Shown here one piece after another: positions 1 to 7,335 of a stretch of DNA of 19,604 nt; position 1 is the stretch's first letter; every line of letters starts with the position of its first letter. Origin of the DNA: Candidatus Atribacteria bacterium (lineage in GTDB: Bacteria; Atribacterota; Atribacteria; Atribacterales; Atribacteraceae). The notes under the pieces were generated by a model that was not told where the DNA came from, did not search any database, and saw nothing but the letters and a program-made list of their open reading frames with translations. Location: contig PWXL01000219.1 in assembly GCA_003561145.1 (NCBI GenBank), positions 1 through 19,604 on the forward strand. The letters run 5' to 3'. The translations under genes were made by a program, and so were the position numbers.

Positions 1-1292
1 ACCACTTCTTCCAAGGTCAAAGCGGAGAAATCTGTTACTTTCTCCAGTGCTTCTCGGCAATGCTCAAGGCGCTCTCTCGCTCCATCCTCACGCATCACCT
101 TTTCAAAAACTGTGTGATCAAATTCTACATGGGGCTCGAAAAAATACTTTTCCTCCTCTACCAGTTGGGCAAGGTACCGCATACGCTCTCTCATAACCCA
201 GCACACACGCACACAGTATTCCCCCATTGCTTCTTCGTTACCTGGTTGAACCATCTCTTTTTGCTTGAGTATTCCAAGGAGAAGCTCTCCCAATCTTTGC
301 GGTTCGGTCTCTCGGATATACAGACCGTTCATCCAGTTGAGCTTGTCAAGATCGAAAACAGCGGCGTGGAGAGTTACCCGGTCCAGCGAAAAGCGTTCCA
401 CAATTTCCTCCCGGGTGAACACTTCTTTTTCCTCTTCCCCGCTGGCCCAACTGAGACGGATAAGGTAGTTGAACATGGCTTCAGGAAGATACCCCTGGTC
501 CCGGTAATAAGTGACCGAAGGTGAGCCATGACGCTTACTCAAACGCGTTTTATCCTTCCCTAAAATCATGGGGATATGTGCAAATTGGGGAACTTCTGCA
601 CCAAGTGCCCGGTAAAGAAGTACTTGGCGTGGAGTATTGGAAAGATGATCATCTCCCCTGATGACATGGGTGATTTCCATCATGATATCATCCACAACGC
701 AGGCAAAGTTATAAGTCGGCATACCAGTGGATTTAACCAAGACGAAATCATCAAGCTCAACATTACCAAAGTGTACCTCGCCCCTCAGAAGGTCAGAAAA
801 AGATGTCGTACCCGGTGGAATAAAAAAACGCAAAACAAAGGGACGTTCACGGGAAAGATGTTCATGCTCTGCATCAGTAAGGTGAAGGCAGCGGCGATCA
901 TAGCGCCAGTTCTTGCCGGCCGCCATATGTTCTGCTCTTCTCTCCTGCAATTCCTCACTGGTGCAATAACAAGGGTACGCCTTCTTTTCCCTCACCAGCC
1001 TCTCGGCGTATTGCCGGTAGAAAGCACGACGCTCGCTCTGAAAATATGGTCCGTATTCCCCTCCACTTGAAGGCCCCTCGTCCCAGTCAAGACCAAGCCA
1101 TTCGAGGCCTTCCAAAATCGCACGAACTGATTCTATATTGGAACGAACAGCATCGGTATCCTCTATACGCAATATAAAAGTTCCACCGTTTGCCCGGGCG
1201 AAAGCCCAGTTGAACAAGGCTGTCCGCGCTCCTCCTAAATGCAAAAAACCGGTGGGACTTGGGGCAAAGCGTACTCTTATCTTTTTCGGCAC
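1..1292 (-). CDS. gltX: Glutamyl-tRNA synthetase (C-terminus beyond window)
   Basis: Class I glutamyl-tRNA synthetase, which charges tRNA-Glu (and tRNA-Gln in lineages using the amidotransferase route) in the cytoplasm. About 430 codons are open without interruption to the left edge. The family is usually about 480-490 residues, so roughly the last 50-60 are missing. The start is GTG (VPKKIRVRFAPSPTG), with AAAGGAG eight bases upstream; an overlapping ATG two bases earlier is out of frame. The HIGH-type signature appears as HLGG in FLHLGGAR near residue 17, and the KMSKS-type loop as RLSKRHG near residue 245. A CYC...YDRRC stretch (around residues 108-138) matches the zinc-binding insertion of many GluRS enzymes. 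The gene is preceded by a 340-base intergenic region with inverted repeats. Discriminating versus non-discriminating tRNA use cannot be judged here. Identification is secure. Confidence 0.96.
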   Translation of the reverse strand, partial: MPKKIRVRFAPSPTGFLHLGGARTALFNWAFARANGGTFILRIEDTDAVRSNIESVRAILEGLEWLGLDWDEGPSSGGEYGPYFQSERRAFYRQYAERLVREKKAYPCYCTSEELQERRAEHMAAGKNWRYDRRCLHLTDAEHEHLSRERPFVLRFFIPPGTTSFSDLLRGEVHFGNVELDDFVLVKSTGMPTYNFACVVDDIMMEITHVIRGDDHLSNTPRQVLLYRALGAEVPQFAHIPMILGKDKTRLSKRHGSPSVTYYRDQGYLPEAMFNYLIRLSWASGEEEKEVFTREEIVERFSLDRVTLHAAVFDLDKLNWMNGLYIRETEPQRLGELLLGILKQKEMVQPGNEEAMGEYCVRVCWVMRERMRYLAQLVEEEKYFFEPHVEFDHTVFEKVMREDGARERLEHCREALEKVTDFSALTLEEV

Positions 1293-1314
1293 ATCTTTCA
1301 CTCCTTTGTAAATG

Positions 1315-1373
1315 CCGTGAGGAGTAAGGAGTGAGGGGTGAGGAGGAAAAGACTCACTTCTTACATCTCACGG
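1315..1373. repeat. Inverted heptamer-repeat hairpin upstream of gltX
   Basis: On the plus strand, 1317-1344 is four tandem 7-base units (GTGAGGA, GTAAGGA, GTGAGGG, GTGAGGA). After a short spacer, three related units follow in inverted orientation (about 1353-1373). Arms 1315-1335 and 1353-1373 pair over 21 positions with 18 Watson-Crick pairs, two G-T pairs and one mismatch, around a 17-base loop. The G-T pairs would be G-U in a plus-strand RNA and C-A mismatches in the gltX-sense RNA, so the fold favours the strand opposite gltX. The element ends 22 bases from the gltX GTG and would lie in its leader. Its function is unknown; it is probably an interspersed intergenic repeat. Confidence 0.7.
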
Positions 1374-1386
1374 TCAATGCCAGAGC

Positions 1387-1413
1387 GTCACCCCGGCAGG
1401 AAGTGGGGTCCAG
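1387..1413. repeat. Short palindromic intergenic repeat core, copy 1
   Basis: The core GTCACCCC...GGGGTCCAG has CCCC/GGGG arms around a short interior. It resembles the widespread GTCATTCCC...GGGAATCCAG intergenic repeat (similar in style to the dRS3 repeat of Neisseria). A related copy lies in opposite orientation at 1457-1488. It is more diverged than that copy, so assignment to the same family is an inference from the shared GTCA and TCCAG flanks and the arm layout. Confidence 0.5.
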
Positions 1414-1456
1414 GGGCTCTCTGTGTCCCTTGTTCCATATTCAAAAACCAAAGTCA

Positions 1457-1488
1457 CTGGATTCCCATTTACCACATATGGGAATGAC
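1457..1488. repeat. Short palindromic intergenic repeat core, copy 2 (inverted)
   Basis: CTGGATTCCCAT...ATGGGAATGAC, with perfect 8-base arms (ATTCCCAT / ATGGGAAT) around a 9-base loop. The flanks CTGG and TGAC match the common CTGGATTCCC...GGGAATGAC interspersed repeat seen in many bacterial intergenic regions. It lies between the thioesterase gene and gltX and is not coding on either strand in any supported gene. Confidence 0.6.
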
Positions 1489-1505
1489 AGACAAGGGCAT
1501 TGCTG

Positions 1506-1535
1506 ATTACAGAATTGAAAATCCTACTTCAGCAA
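1506..1535 (-). promoter_or_regulatory. Weak candidate promoter for gltX
   Basis: Read on the minus strand, TTGCTG (1530-1535) and TGTAAT (1506-1511) are separated by 18 bases and could be -35 and -10 boxes for gltX. The -35 is poor. The boxes overlap an 8-base inverted repeat (ATTGCTGA at 1499-1506, TCAGCAAT at 1529-1536), which may explain the match instead. A transcript from here would carry a leader of about 205 bases through the repeat cores and the heptamer hairpin. Low confidence. Confidence 0.22.
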
Positions 1536-1632
1536 TCATACATCATAAATGAACAACCCCTTTTCACCGTCTCACCTTCCACTTCCCCGTTTTTTTCCAA
1601 GTAGTGGAAAGACTCACTGTATTCAGTCCGTT

Positions 1633-2073
1633 TTACTCTTCACTGAATGATTCACGGCCTTGGGAGACAGGGGAAGTGGAGTGTCTTTTTGTTCGTACAA
1701 AAACCGCTTTTCCCCGTGCGATTACCTCGCCACCTTGTGTGATTGTGCTTTCGGTTTCCAGCGCCCGCCCACTCCGTCGGGTTACCCGGCCTCGTACTTC
1801 CACCTCGAGATCAGTACAGCATGGCCTGGTATATCTCACTTCAAGACTTCCTGTTACGGCATGTTCTCCCTCCTTTTTCACGCTATGGGACATAACCTCG
1901 TCCAGTAGTGAGGCCACAATCCCTCCATGCACGACACCCTGAAATCCTTGAAAATACCATGGAACAGTTCCTCTGATAACGGTATCCTCGCCTTCCTTAC
2001 TGAAATGAAGCGGAATGCCGTGCGGATTGTGGCTGCCGCAGAGAAAACACCTGTCATTATCGATAAATTCCAT
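1633..2073 (-). CDS. PaaI-family hotdog-fold thioesterase
   Basis: A 146-residue cytoplasmic protein with the layout of PaaI/YigI-type acyl-CoA thioesterases, which hydrolyse acyl-CoA thioesters. The N-terminal CFLCGSHNPHGIPLHF matches the CxxCGxxNPxGL motif common in this subgroup. The HGG motif (VVHGGIVASLLDE, residues about 48-60) holds the typical hotdog active-site region, with an acidic residue on the following helix. The tail (about residues 130-146) is charged and unlike the core. The start is ATG with GGAG ten bases upstream. It begins 19 bases after the deacetylase stop, so it is probably the last gene of the ftsE operon. Its substrate is unknown; its presence with cell-division genes gives no obvious functional link. 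Confidence 0.85.
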   Translation of the reverse strand: MEFIDNDRCFLCGSHNPHGIPLHFSKEGEDTVIRGTVPWYFQGFQGVVHGGIVASLLDEVMSHSVKKEGEHAVTGSLEVRYTRPCCTDLEVEVRGRVTRRSGRALETESTITQGGEVIARGKAVFVRTKRHSTSPVSQGRESFSEE

Positions 2074-2092
2074 CTGATTGTAGCTCCAATCA

Positions 2093-3199
2093 TTACTTCG
2101 TATTCAATTGGGAGAGGTAAACAAACTCCACCTGCGGATCATTGAAGGTGTTGAAAAACTCACGCAATGCTCTGTATGTCTCATCTTTGGGGTGTCCAAT
2201 AGCCACGGCATATCCTTGTGTGCGGGCTACCTCTACTGTTTCCCACAGTCTATGCAATACGTAGGCTTTGGATGATTCTCCGTCAAGAAAAATATCCCGA
2301 CGGTAATTATGAATTCCATATTCCTCCGCGAGAGTGTAGGCAACGCTTGAGCCTGCTGTTACGCTGTCAAGGAAATACAATCCTTTTTCACTGTAAATAT
2401 CCATAAATGTCTTCATTAAAGTGGTATCGGAAGTCGCACGTGATCCCTTGTGGTTATTGAGGCCACGGGCATGAGGTACCGCTTGCAAAGAGAGCTCAAT
2501 CATCTCCCGCACCCTTTCTGCACCGGCACCGGTCCGCAACAGAAAAGGTTCTCGCTCATTCTGGAGAGGGTCAATGGCTTCCATGGGAAGATGAATAAGC
2601 ACTTCCCTCCCCCGTTGATAAGCCATTTCCGAGATTCTGGTACTGAGAGGAAGATGTGGAAACACAGAGATATTCCCCTTCCCGGGTAAGTGAATAAATC
2701 TCTCCGCCTCCATCAGGCTGTAGCCGAAGTCGTCGATTACCAGTGCCACCTGGTAGGGCCTGCGTATCCACACCTCAAAGGTAAACCAGGGAAGCAGGTC
2801 CCGAAAGATATAGTAGGTGTCTTTTTCCTCTCCAGGCCGCCGTTCCCCGTAATAACCAAAGCGGTCAAGAGCCAAAAACAGGATACTCATCCGCTCTGCC
2901 AGTTCTTGCCGGGAGGGTTCAGAATCAAGAGAAGCAGTCACTTCGAAGGCTCCCCCGTACTTCCCCGGGATATCCACGGCTTCCACCGAAAGATCGGGTA
3001 CTACCTCTCCGACCTCCCGCAGTATGAACATGGCCAGCCACTGTTCCTGTTGACCGGGCATGATTCTGGCAAGTGCTATGTAGCCACTACGTACTTCTCC
3101 ATGCCGAGTCACTTCATTGATCAGGAAAAAAGAGCAACCCAGAATGACGGCTACCAGTAACCAAAAGACAAAACGTTTATGGGACCAGGGCCAATTCAT
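2093..3199 (-). CDS. Divergent polysaccharide deacetylase family protein (YibQ-like)
   Basis: A 368-residue protein of the divergent polysaccharide deacetylase family (Pfam Polysacc_deac_2, formerly DUF610; E. coli YibQ), a NodB-type barrel whose substrate has not been settled. One transmembrane segment at residues 10-28 anchors it with the domain outside. Family motifs seen: ALVIDDFGYS (D156, D157), LIHLPMEA (H203), GLNNHKGSRATSD (H250), FLDSVTAGSS, RRDIFLDG and AIGHP (H336). Residues 36-140 form an extra N-terminal region before the deacetylase core. The start is ATG with AAGGAT upstream, and its first 23 bases overlap the end of the CtpA gene, implying coupled translation. Neighbours EnvC-like and CtpA follow the order known in many Gram-negative genomes, which supports a role in peptidoglycan or wall-polymer modification. 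Confidence 0.88.
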   Translation of the reverse strand: MNWPWSHKRFVFWLLVAVILGCSFFLINEVTRHGEVRSGYIALARIMPGQQEQWLAMFILREVGEVVPDLSVEAVDIPGKYGGAFEVTASLDSEPSRQELAERMSILFLALDRFGYYGERRPGEEKDTYYIFRDLLPWFTFEVWIRRPYQVALVIDDFGYSLMEAERFIHLPGKGNISVFPHLPLSTRISEMAYQRGREVLIHLPMEAIDPLQNEREPFLLRTGAGAERVREMIELSLQAVPHARGLNNHKGSRATSDTTLMKTFMDIYSEKGLYFLDSVTAGSSVAYTLAEEYGIHNYRRDIFLDGESSKAYVLHRLWETVEVARTQGYAVAIGHPKDETYRALREFFNTFNDPQVEFVYLSQLNTK

Positions 3200-4385
3200 G
3201 GACTATCCTTTTCACCTGCCGCACAGCCTCATCAAGCTGTTCGTCTTCACCTTCTACCAGGATATCCGGTTCAATCCCCCTATCTTTGATATCAGTCCCG
3301 TCAGGGAGAAAGTACTCAGATACCGTCAGGATCACCCCACCACCATGAGAAAGGGGAAATACTTGCTGTACCACACCTTTTCCGAAAGAAGGTTTCCCTA
3401 CCACATTCGCGTCAAGATTGACCTTGAGAGCTCCCGCCATGATTTCGGCTCCACTGGCCGTTCCCTCGTTGACCAAAATCACAACCGGCTTATCCCATAT
3501 ACGATCGACAATATTATGGTATATTTCCACTTCTCCTGTCTGATCTTCAATAAGCAGAATCGGGCTGTTTGGGGGAATGAAAAATCCCGAGGTGAGAATC
3601 GCCGCACCGAGAAGTCCTCCGGGATTGTTCCTGAGATCCACCACCAGGCCTTTTACCTCCAGCAATTCAAGCTGCTGCAAGGCTTTACGCATCTCCTCGT
3701 CGGTTTTGCCATGGAATTGGTTCACACGCAGCATTCCCACGCCTTCTTCCAACAATTCGTACTCCACACTCTTGATTTGGATGATGTCACGCACCACCAT
3801 GGTTGTAATTGCCTCAGGTACGTTTTCACGATCCAACACCAGTTCTACCGTGGTCCCCCTTGGACCCCGTAATTTCCGAACTGCTTCTTCCAGGCTGATT
3901 CCCTCTGTGCTCTCACCGTCAATCTCCAAAATATAATCCCCTGCCCGGACACCGGCATTAAAGGCAGGAGACCCCTGATAGGGAGAGATAACCTTGAGTA
4001 TTCCATCTTGCAGCGTGATGACGATACCCAGTCCGGAAAACTCACCCTCAAGCCTGTCATCTGTTTCGATTTTGAAGTCTTCTTCGTCCAGATAGCGGGC
4101 ATACGGGTCATCAAGGGTTTTAATCACCGCACGGATAGCTTCCTCCATCATCTTCTTCTCGTCAATATTTTCCAGAGGACCGATCTCTTGCTGCAAAAGA
4201 TATATGGTTTCCAGGAAGGGATACCAGTTGGGGTCATTGTAAATCCCAAAGACACCCATTTCTCCTCCCCGATCGGCCTGGACCGAGTTAATGGCGAAAA
4301 AAACCCCTACCAACACTACCAATAACAACCAAAAACCATATTTCCTCACGTACACTTTTTTCACCTCATCATTACGGTTCTCCAC
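3177..4385 (-). CDS. S41-family carboxy-terminal processing peptidase (CtpA/CtpB type)
   Basis: A 402-residue tail-specific serine protease exported by an uncleaved signal anchor (hydrophobic residues 17-34). An N-terminal helical region is followed by a PDZ domain (about 115-185, with FSGLGIVI and SPAFNAGVRAGDYILEIDG) and then the S41 catalytic domain. The nucleophile is predicted as S311 in NEGTASGAEIMAG, with general base K336 in SFGKGVVQ; LRNNPGG is also present. Such enzymes cleave envelope proteins at the C-terminus or within regulatory substrates (CtpB in sporulation, CtpA-type in hydrolase turnover). The start chosen is GTG at 4385. A second GTG at 4355 has a better-placed GAGG and would shorten the protein by ten residues. 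It begins 45 bases after the EnvC-like stop, and its 3' end overlaps the deacetylase gene. Confidence 0.93.
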   Translation of the reverse strand: MENRNDEVKKVYVRKYGFWLLLVVLVGVFFAINSVQADRGGEMGVFGIYNDPNWYPFLETIYLLQQEIGPLENIDEKKMMEEAIRAVIKTLDDPYARYLDEEDFKIETDDRLEGEFSGLGIVITLQDGILKVISPYQGSPAFNAGVRAGDYILEIDGESTEGISLEEAVRKLRGPRGTTVELVLDRENVPEAITTMVVRDIIQIKSVEYELLEEGVGMLRVNQFHGKTDEEMRKALQQLELLEVKGLVVDLRNNPGGLLGAAILTSGFFIPPNSPILLIEDQTGEVEIYHNIVDRIWDKPVVILVNEGTASGAEIMAGALKVNLDANVVGKPSFGKGVVQQVFPLSHGGGVILTVSEYFLPDGTDIKDRGIEPDILVEGEDEQLDEAVRQVKRIVHELALVP

Positions 4386-4430
4386 CGCACATTCGTTCCT
4401 TCTCTATCAAGCGCCGACATTCCCCACTGT

Positions 4431-5639
4431 CTATTGTAACCATGTAAGAGGATTTTCTTCCCGTGCCTCCGCTCCCACCCGCACTTCGAAATGCACCATG
4501 GGACGTTCAGCAAGACCTGAATCCCCAACCGTTCCGACCACCTGACCTCCCCGTACAACCTCACCGGGAGAACATCGTATTTCATCCAGATGCGCATACA
4601 TAGTAATAACATCAGATCCGTGTTCCAACAATACCGTGCGGCCGTAACCCCGGATACTGCGCGCCAGAATAACAACCCCGTCATGAGCGGCATACACATT
4701 CGATCCGCGGGTCGCCGCTATATCAATTCCCGGATTGTATACCTGAATTCCATAGGTTGGATCCCTGCGTTCCCCGAAATCGCGCACTATGGAACCACCG
4801 CTCACAGGCCAGTAAAATCTCCCCTGCCTCACAGGAGGAAGCGAAGCTACCAGGGAAGGCTCTCCGGCTTCCCGTGCCCGGCGCAATTCTTCTTGAAGAT
4901 GGGCAATCAGGCCCTGCAATTCCTGCTGAGCTGAAGAGAGTGCAGAGCGGGTCTGTTCAAACTGCTGCCGGTCGGATGCGATACGAGTAAGCATGTTTCT
5001 TCGTGTCTCGCTCAGTTGTTGAACCTGCTTGTCCTCGAGAACCAACTTTTCCTTGAGCACTACTTCCAGGCGGATACGTTGGATGACTCCATCGAGCTTG
5101 CTTTGCAAATCTCCCTTGAGGTCAAGGTGGCGCGAGATGTTCTCATTTTCATGCTCTTGGTAGCGTTGAAAAAGATAGAGCCTTTCTTCTGCCTCCGCGG
5201 GATCTGAAACACCCAGCAAAATATCCCACAAGTCAACCGCGTTACTCAATTTGTACGCTCTGACCATGGCTTCCTGCACCCTGTCACGGTTCGCCTCGAT
5301 GTGGACGGTCAAGCGGTCTATATCACGGTTCAGCTGTGCGCGCTCATCTTCGAGTTCCAGAATTCGATTCCGTGACTGAGCTATTCCCGCCTTGAGCTGT
5401 TCTATCTGAACGTCCAAATTCTGCACTTCCTGAGCCACATTACGTTCAGTTTGCTCCAACCTTTGCAGTTCCTGTTCAAGCCGAACCTGCTCCTGTTTGA
5501 TCCGCTCAAGTTCCCTGAGTTGCTCCTCAATTTCCCGTTCTATGGAATCTTCACTCCCATGAGCAGAAACTGCACACCCCAGGGCAACCGCCCATACCAG
5601 GACCATCACAATTTTCAAGAGAGCACACCAACACCTCAT
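4431..5639 (-). CDS. EnvC-type murein hydrolase activator (coiled coil plus degenerate M23/LytM domain)
   Basis: A 402-residue exported protein. A signal peptide or anchor (about residues 7-26) leads into long charged coiled coils (about 28-260) and a C-terminal LytM/M23 domain (about 280-402). Of the zinc and catalytic positions, D306 (NPGIDIA), H350 (MYAHLDE) and H383 (VHFEV) are present. The first ligand, normally His in HxGxD, is Asn302 (codon AAT). EnvC-like proteins that activate amidases rather than cut peptidoglycan show such degeneration, so a regulatory role is inferred. The start ATG shares an ATGA overlap with the ftsX stop, tying expression to FtsEX, the ABC-type complex that controls EnvC in E. 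coli. A residual enzymatic activity cannot be excluded from sequence. Confidence 0.88.
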   Translation of the reverse strand: MRCWCALLKIVMVLVWAVALGCAVSAHGSEDSIEREIEEQLRELERIKQEQVRLEQELQRLEQTERNVAQEVQNLDVQIEQLKAGIAQSRNRILELEDERAQLNRDIDRLTVHIEANRDRVQEAMVRAYKLSNAVDLWDILLGVSDPAEAEERLYLFQRYQEHENENISRHLDLKGDLQSKLDGVIQRIRLEVVLKEKLVLEDKQVQQLSETRRNMLTRIASDRQQFEQTRSALSSAQQELQGLIAHLQEELRRAREAGEPSLVASLPPVRQGRFYWPVSGGSIVRDFGERRDPTYGIQVYNPGIDIAATRGSNVYAAHDGVVILARSIRGYGRTVLLEHGSDVITMYAHLDEIRCSPGEVVRGGQVVGTVGDSGLAERPMVHFEVRVGAEAREENPLTWLQ

Positions 5640-6508
5640 TGCCGTCTTTTCCCCCTTAAAACAGCGTTACTGGCTACAAAGCTTCCTAAAAACCCTACAA
5701 ATCCCCCCATAGCTGTATTAACAACCAGCGTGGGAACAAGTATATCTTCCGTCTCCACCCAAGGGAAAAAGGGAAAGGCAGCGTGGAGGAATTCAAGGGT
5801 AAAATCCGCCACCAGATACGTCACAACAAAAGCAGCTAACCCAGCGAATATACCCTGCAAGAAACCTTCATAGAGATAGGGACGCCGGATGAAACGTTCC
5901 GTAGCTCCCATGAGACCACATACTTGTATCTCATGTTCCCGTGACTGCATAGAAATGCGAATAACGTTGGTAATTACTACCAACGAAAAAACAAACACCC
6001 CCAGAAGTATGACTCCCCCTGTGCTTAAGAGCATCTGATAAAAACGCAGGAAAAGCTCAACGTTTCTCCCCCCGTACAGCACTTCGTCGAAGGAACCGGT
6101 TTCCCGCAGCCTTTCAGCAAGGCTCGGAACATCTTCCACCCTGGGTGAAGCAGCTTCCACGGAGAGGGGGAATGGATTTTCTTCGGGGGGGAGGTCCTCT
6201 TCACGCAGGTCGAAATATTCCAGGAATTTCAACCTGGCCTGCTCCCGTGATACGATCGTCACCTCGGCAACCTCTGGGTACCCCCGTAACCTTTCTGCTA
6301 CTTCTTCGGCCTGTCCCGTGGTTACGTCATCAGGAAAATATGCCCGTACGCTAAATGCATCCCCTCTGAAGGTTCCCAATTTATCAAGTTCAAGGTATCC
6401 GACTATAAAAACATTCACAATGAGCTGGGTAAAAAAAATGCTCAAAATTCCCATAAGGAATAGCTGGGGGTTTCGCCTGAAACGGCGGAATACTTCACGT
6501 ACAAACAC
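5636..6508 (-). CDS. ftsX: Cell-division membrane protein FtsX
   Basis: A 290-residue permease-like subunit of the FtsEX complex, which transmits ATP hydrolysis by FtsE to extracellular peptidoglycan hydrolase regulators at the septum. Four membrane segments are visible at about 18-38, 160-185, 212-235 and 258-282. A large extracellular loop (about 40-155) lies between the first two. The loop has the usual FtsX region (FSVRAYFPDDVT, followed by EVTIVSREQARLKFLEYF). The SREHEIQVCGLMGATERFIRRPYLYEG segment before TM3 is characteristic of the FtsX/MacB core. The start is GTG with GGGAG nine bases upstream, six bases after the ftsE stop. The stop overlaps the EnvC-like start by four bases. Confidence 0.95.
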   Translation of the reverse strand: MFVREVFRRFRRNPQLFLMGILSIFFTQLIVNVFIVGYLELDKLGTFRGDAFSVRAYFPDDVTTGQAEEVAERLRGYPEVAEVTIVSREQARLKFLEYFDLREEDLPPEENPFPLSVEAASPRVEDVPSLAERLRETGSFDEVLYGGRNVELFLRFYQMLLSTGGVILLGVFVFSLVVITNVIRISMQSREHEIQVCGLMGATERFIRRPYLYEGFLQGIFAGLAAFVVTYLVADFTLEFLHAAFPFFPWVETEDILVPTLVVNTAMGGFVGFLGSFVASNAVLRGKRRQ

Positions 6509-6514
6509 AGGATC

Positions 6515-7201
6515 CTACTCCCTGAAGGAGTCCCGGACAATTTCTCCCCTGTCCAGGTATACTCTTCTGCCCGGAAACGCTTTCAGAATCCGCTCGTTAT
6601 GGGTAGCCATGACCACGGTGGAACCCCCTTCACGGCACAATTGGAACAAGCCGCTCACCATTTCATAAGCGCTGTGCCCGTCGAGATTACCGGTAGGTTC
6701 ATCAGCCAGCACGAGCTTCGGTTGATGAATGACTGCTCTCCCCACACACAATTTTTGTTTTTCACCGCCGGAGAGCCACTCTACCAGGTGGTTCCGCTTT
6801 TCCTCCAAGTCAAGCACTTCAAGTACTTCCCTGGCATACCGGTTCATGACGGTTCGACGAAGGCCCATCACTTCCAAGGGAAATACCAGGTTCTCGAACA
6901 CTGTCCGCATGGGAAGAAGTCTCAGGTCCTGAAAAACAATTCCCATGTTCCTGCGAAGATAGGGAAGATGGTCATCTTCCAGGCGGTTGACCCGGAATCC
7001 ATCCAACCACACATCTCCTGCTGAAGGGACTTCTTCCCTTGACAACAACTTCATCACGGTGCTTTTACCGGCACCGGTGGGTCCCAGTAAAAACACGAAT
7101 TCCCCTTCTCTGACCGAAAGGTTGATATTTGTTAGGGCGCGTACCCCGTTATGATATATTTTATATACTCTACGAAACTCCAGAAATTCCATACCCTCCA
7201 T
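6515..7201 (-). CDS. ftsE: Cell-division ATP-binding protein FtsE
   Basis: A 228-residue ABC ATPase that forms the FtsEX complex with the downstream FtsX. Walker A is GPTGAGKST (40-48), the Q-loop is VFQD (Q91), and the signature motif is LSGGE (143-147). Walker B is VLADEPT (164-170), followed by GNLD, and the H-loop histidine is H201 (MATH). The protein is otherwise canonical in length and order. The start chosen is the first ATG, with GAGG six bases upstream; an ATG three codons later is possible but has cramped spacing. It is the first gene of the ftsE-ftsX-envC-ctpA-deacetylase-thioesterase run and is preceded by an extended -10 promoter candidate. Confidence 0.96.
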   Translation of the reverse strand: MEGMEFLEFRRVYKIYHNGVRALTNINLSVREGEFVFLLGPTGAGKSTVMKLLSREEVPSAGDVWLDGFRVNRLEDDHLPYLRRNMGIVFQDLRLLPMRTVFENLVFPLEVMGLRRTVMNRYAREVLEVLDLEEKRNHLVEWLSGGEKQKLCVGRAVIHQPKLVLADEPTGNLDGHSAYEMVSGLFQLCREGGSTVVMATHNERILKAFPGRRVYLDRGEIVRDSFRE

Positions 7202-7251
7202 CCGCCCCCTCGGTATGTAAACCTGAAACCAGATCAGGGCGTGATGCTCCT

Positions 7252-7260
7252 ATTATACCA
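7252..7260 (-). promoter_or_regulatory. Extended -10 promoter upstream of ftsE
   Basis: On the minus strand the sequence reads TGGTATAAT, a perfect TATAAT with the TG of an extended -10 element. No strong -35 is seen at 17-18 bases (the best is CTGAAG-like). It lies about 50 bases upstream of the ftsE start in the 134-base gap after the WecG/TagA gene, consistent with sigma-A transcription of the ftsE operon. The rest of the gap holds a weak CCTCC/GGAGG inverted repeat and no clear terminator. Confidence 0.6.
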
Positions 7261-7335
7261 TCCCTTTACGGTCTCTTCAGCCTCCCTTGGTACCATCGGA
7301 GGGATTTGAGATATAATAATACCTATTTTTTGCCT

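Noticed and set aside
1331..1552. A short plus-strand gene in the gap before gltX
   Set aside because: The frame begins inside the heptamer repeats and runs through the palindromic repeat cores. No ribosome binding site or protein-like composition supports it.
1293..1632. A T-box or other riboswitch in front of gltX
   Set aside because: No T-box antiterminator core (TGGAACCGCG-like) or other known aptamer pattern is visible. The structure present is explained by the heptamer array and palindromic repeats.
3117..3872. A 251-codon open frame on the plus strand
   Set aside because: It lies antisense to the CtpA and deacetylase genes, whose family motifs are clear. Its translation has no recognisable domain and composition typical of a shadow frame.
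7261..7335. Terminator between the glycosyltransferase and ftsE
   Set aside because: Only a 5-base CCTCC/GGAGG stem with a 12-base loop is present, and no T run follows on the minus strand.
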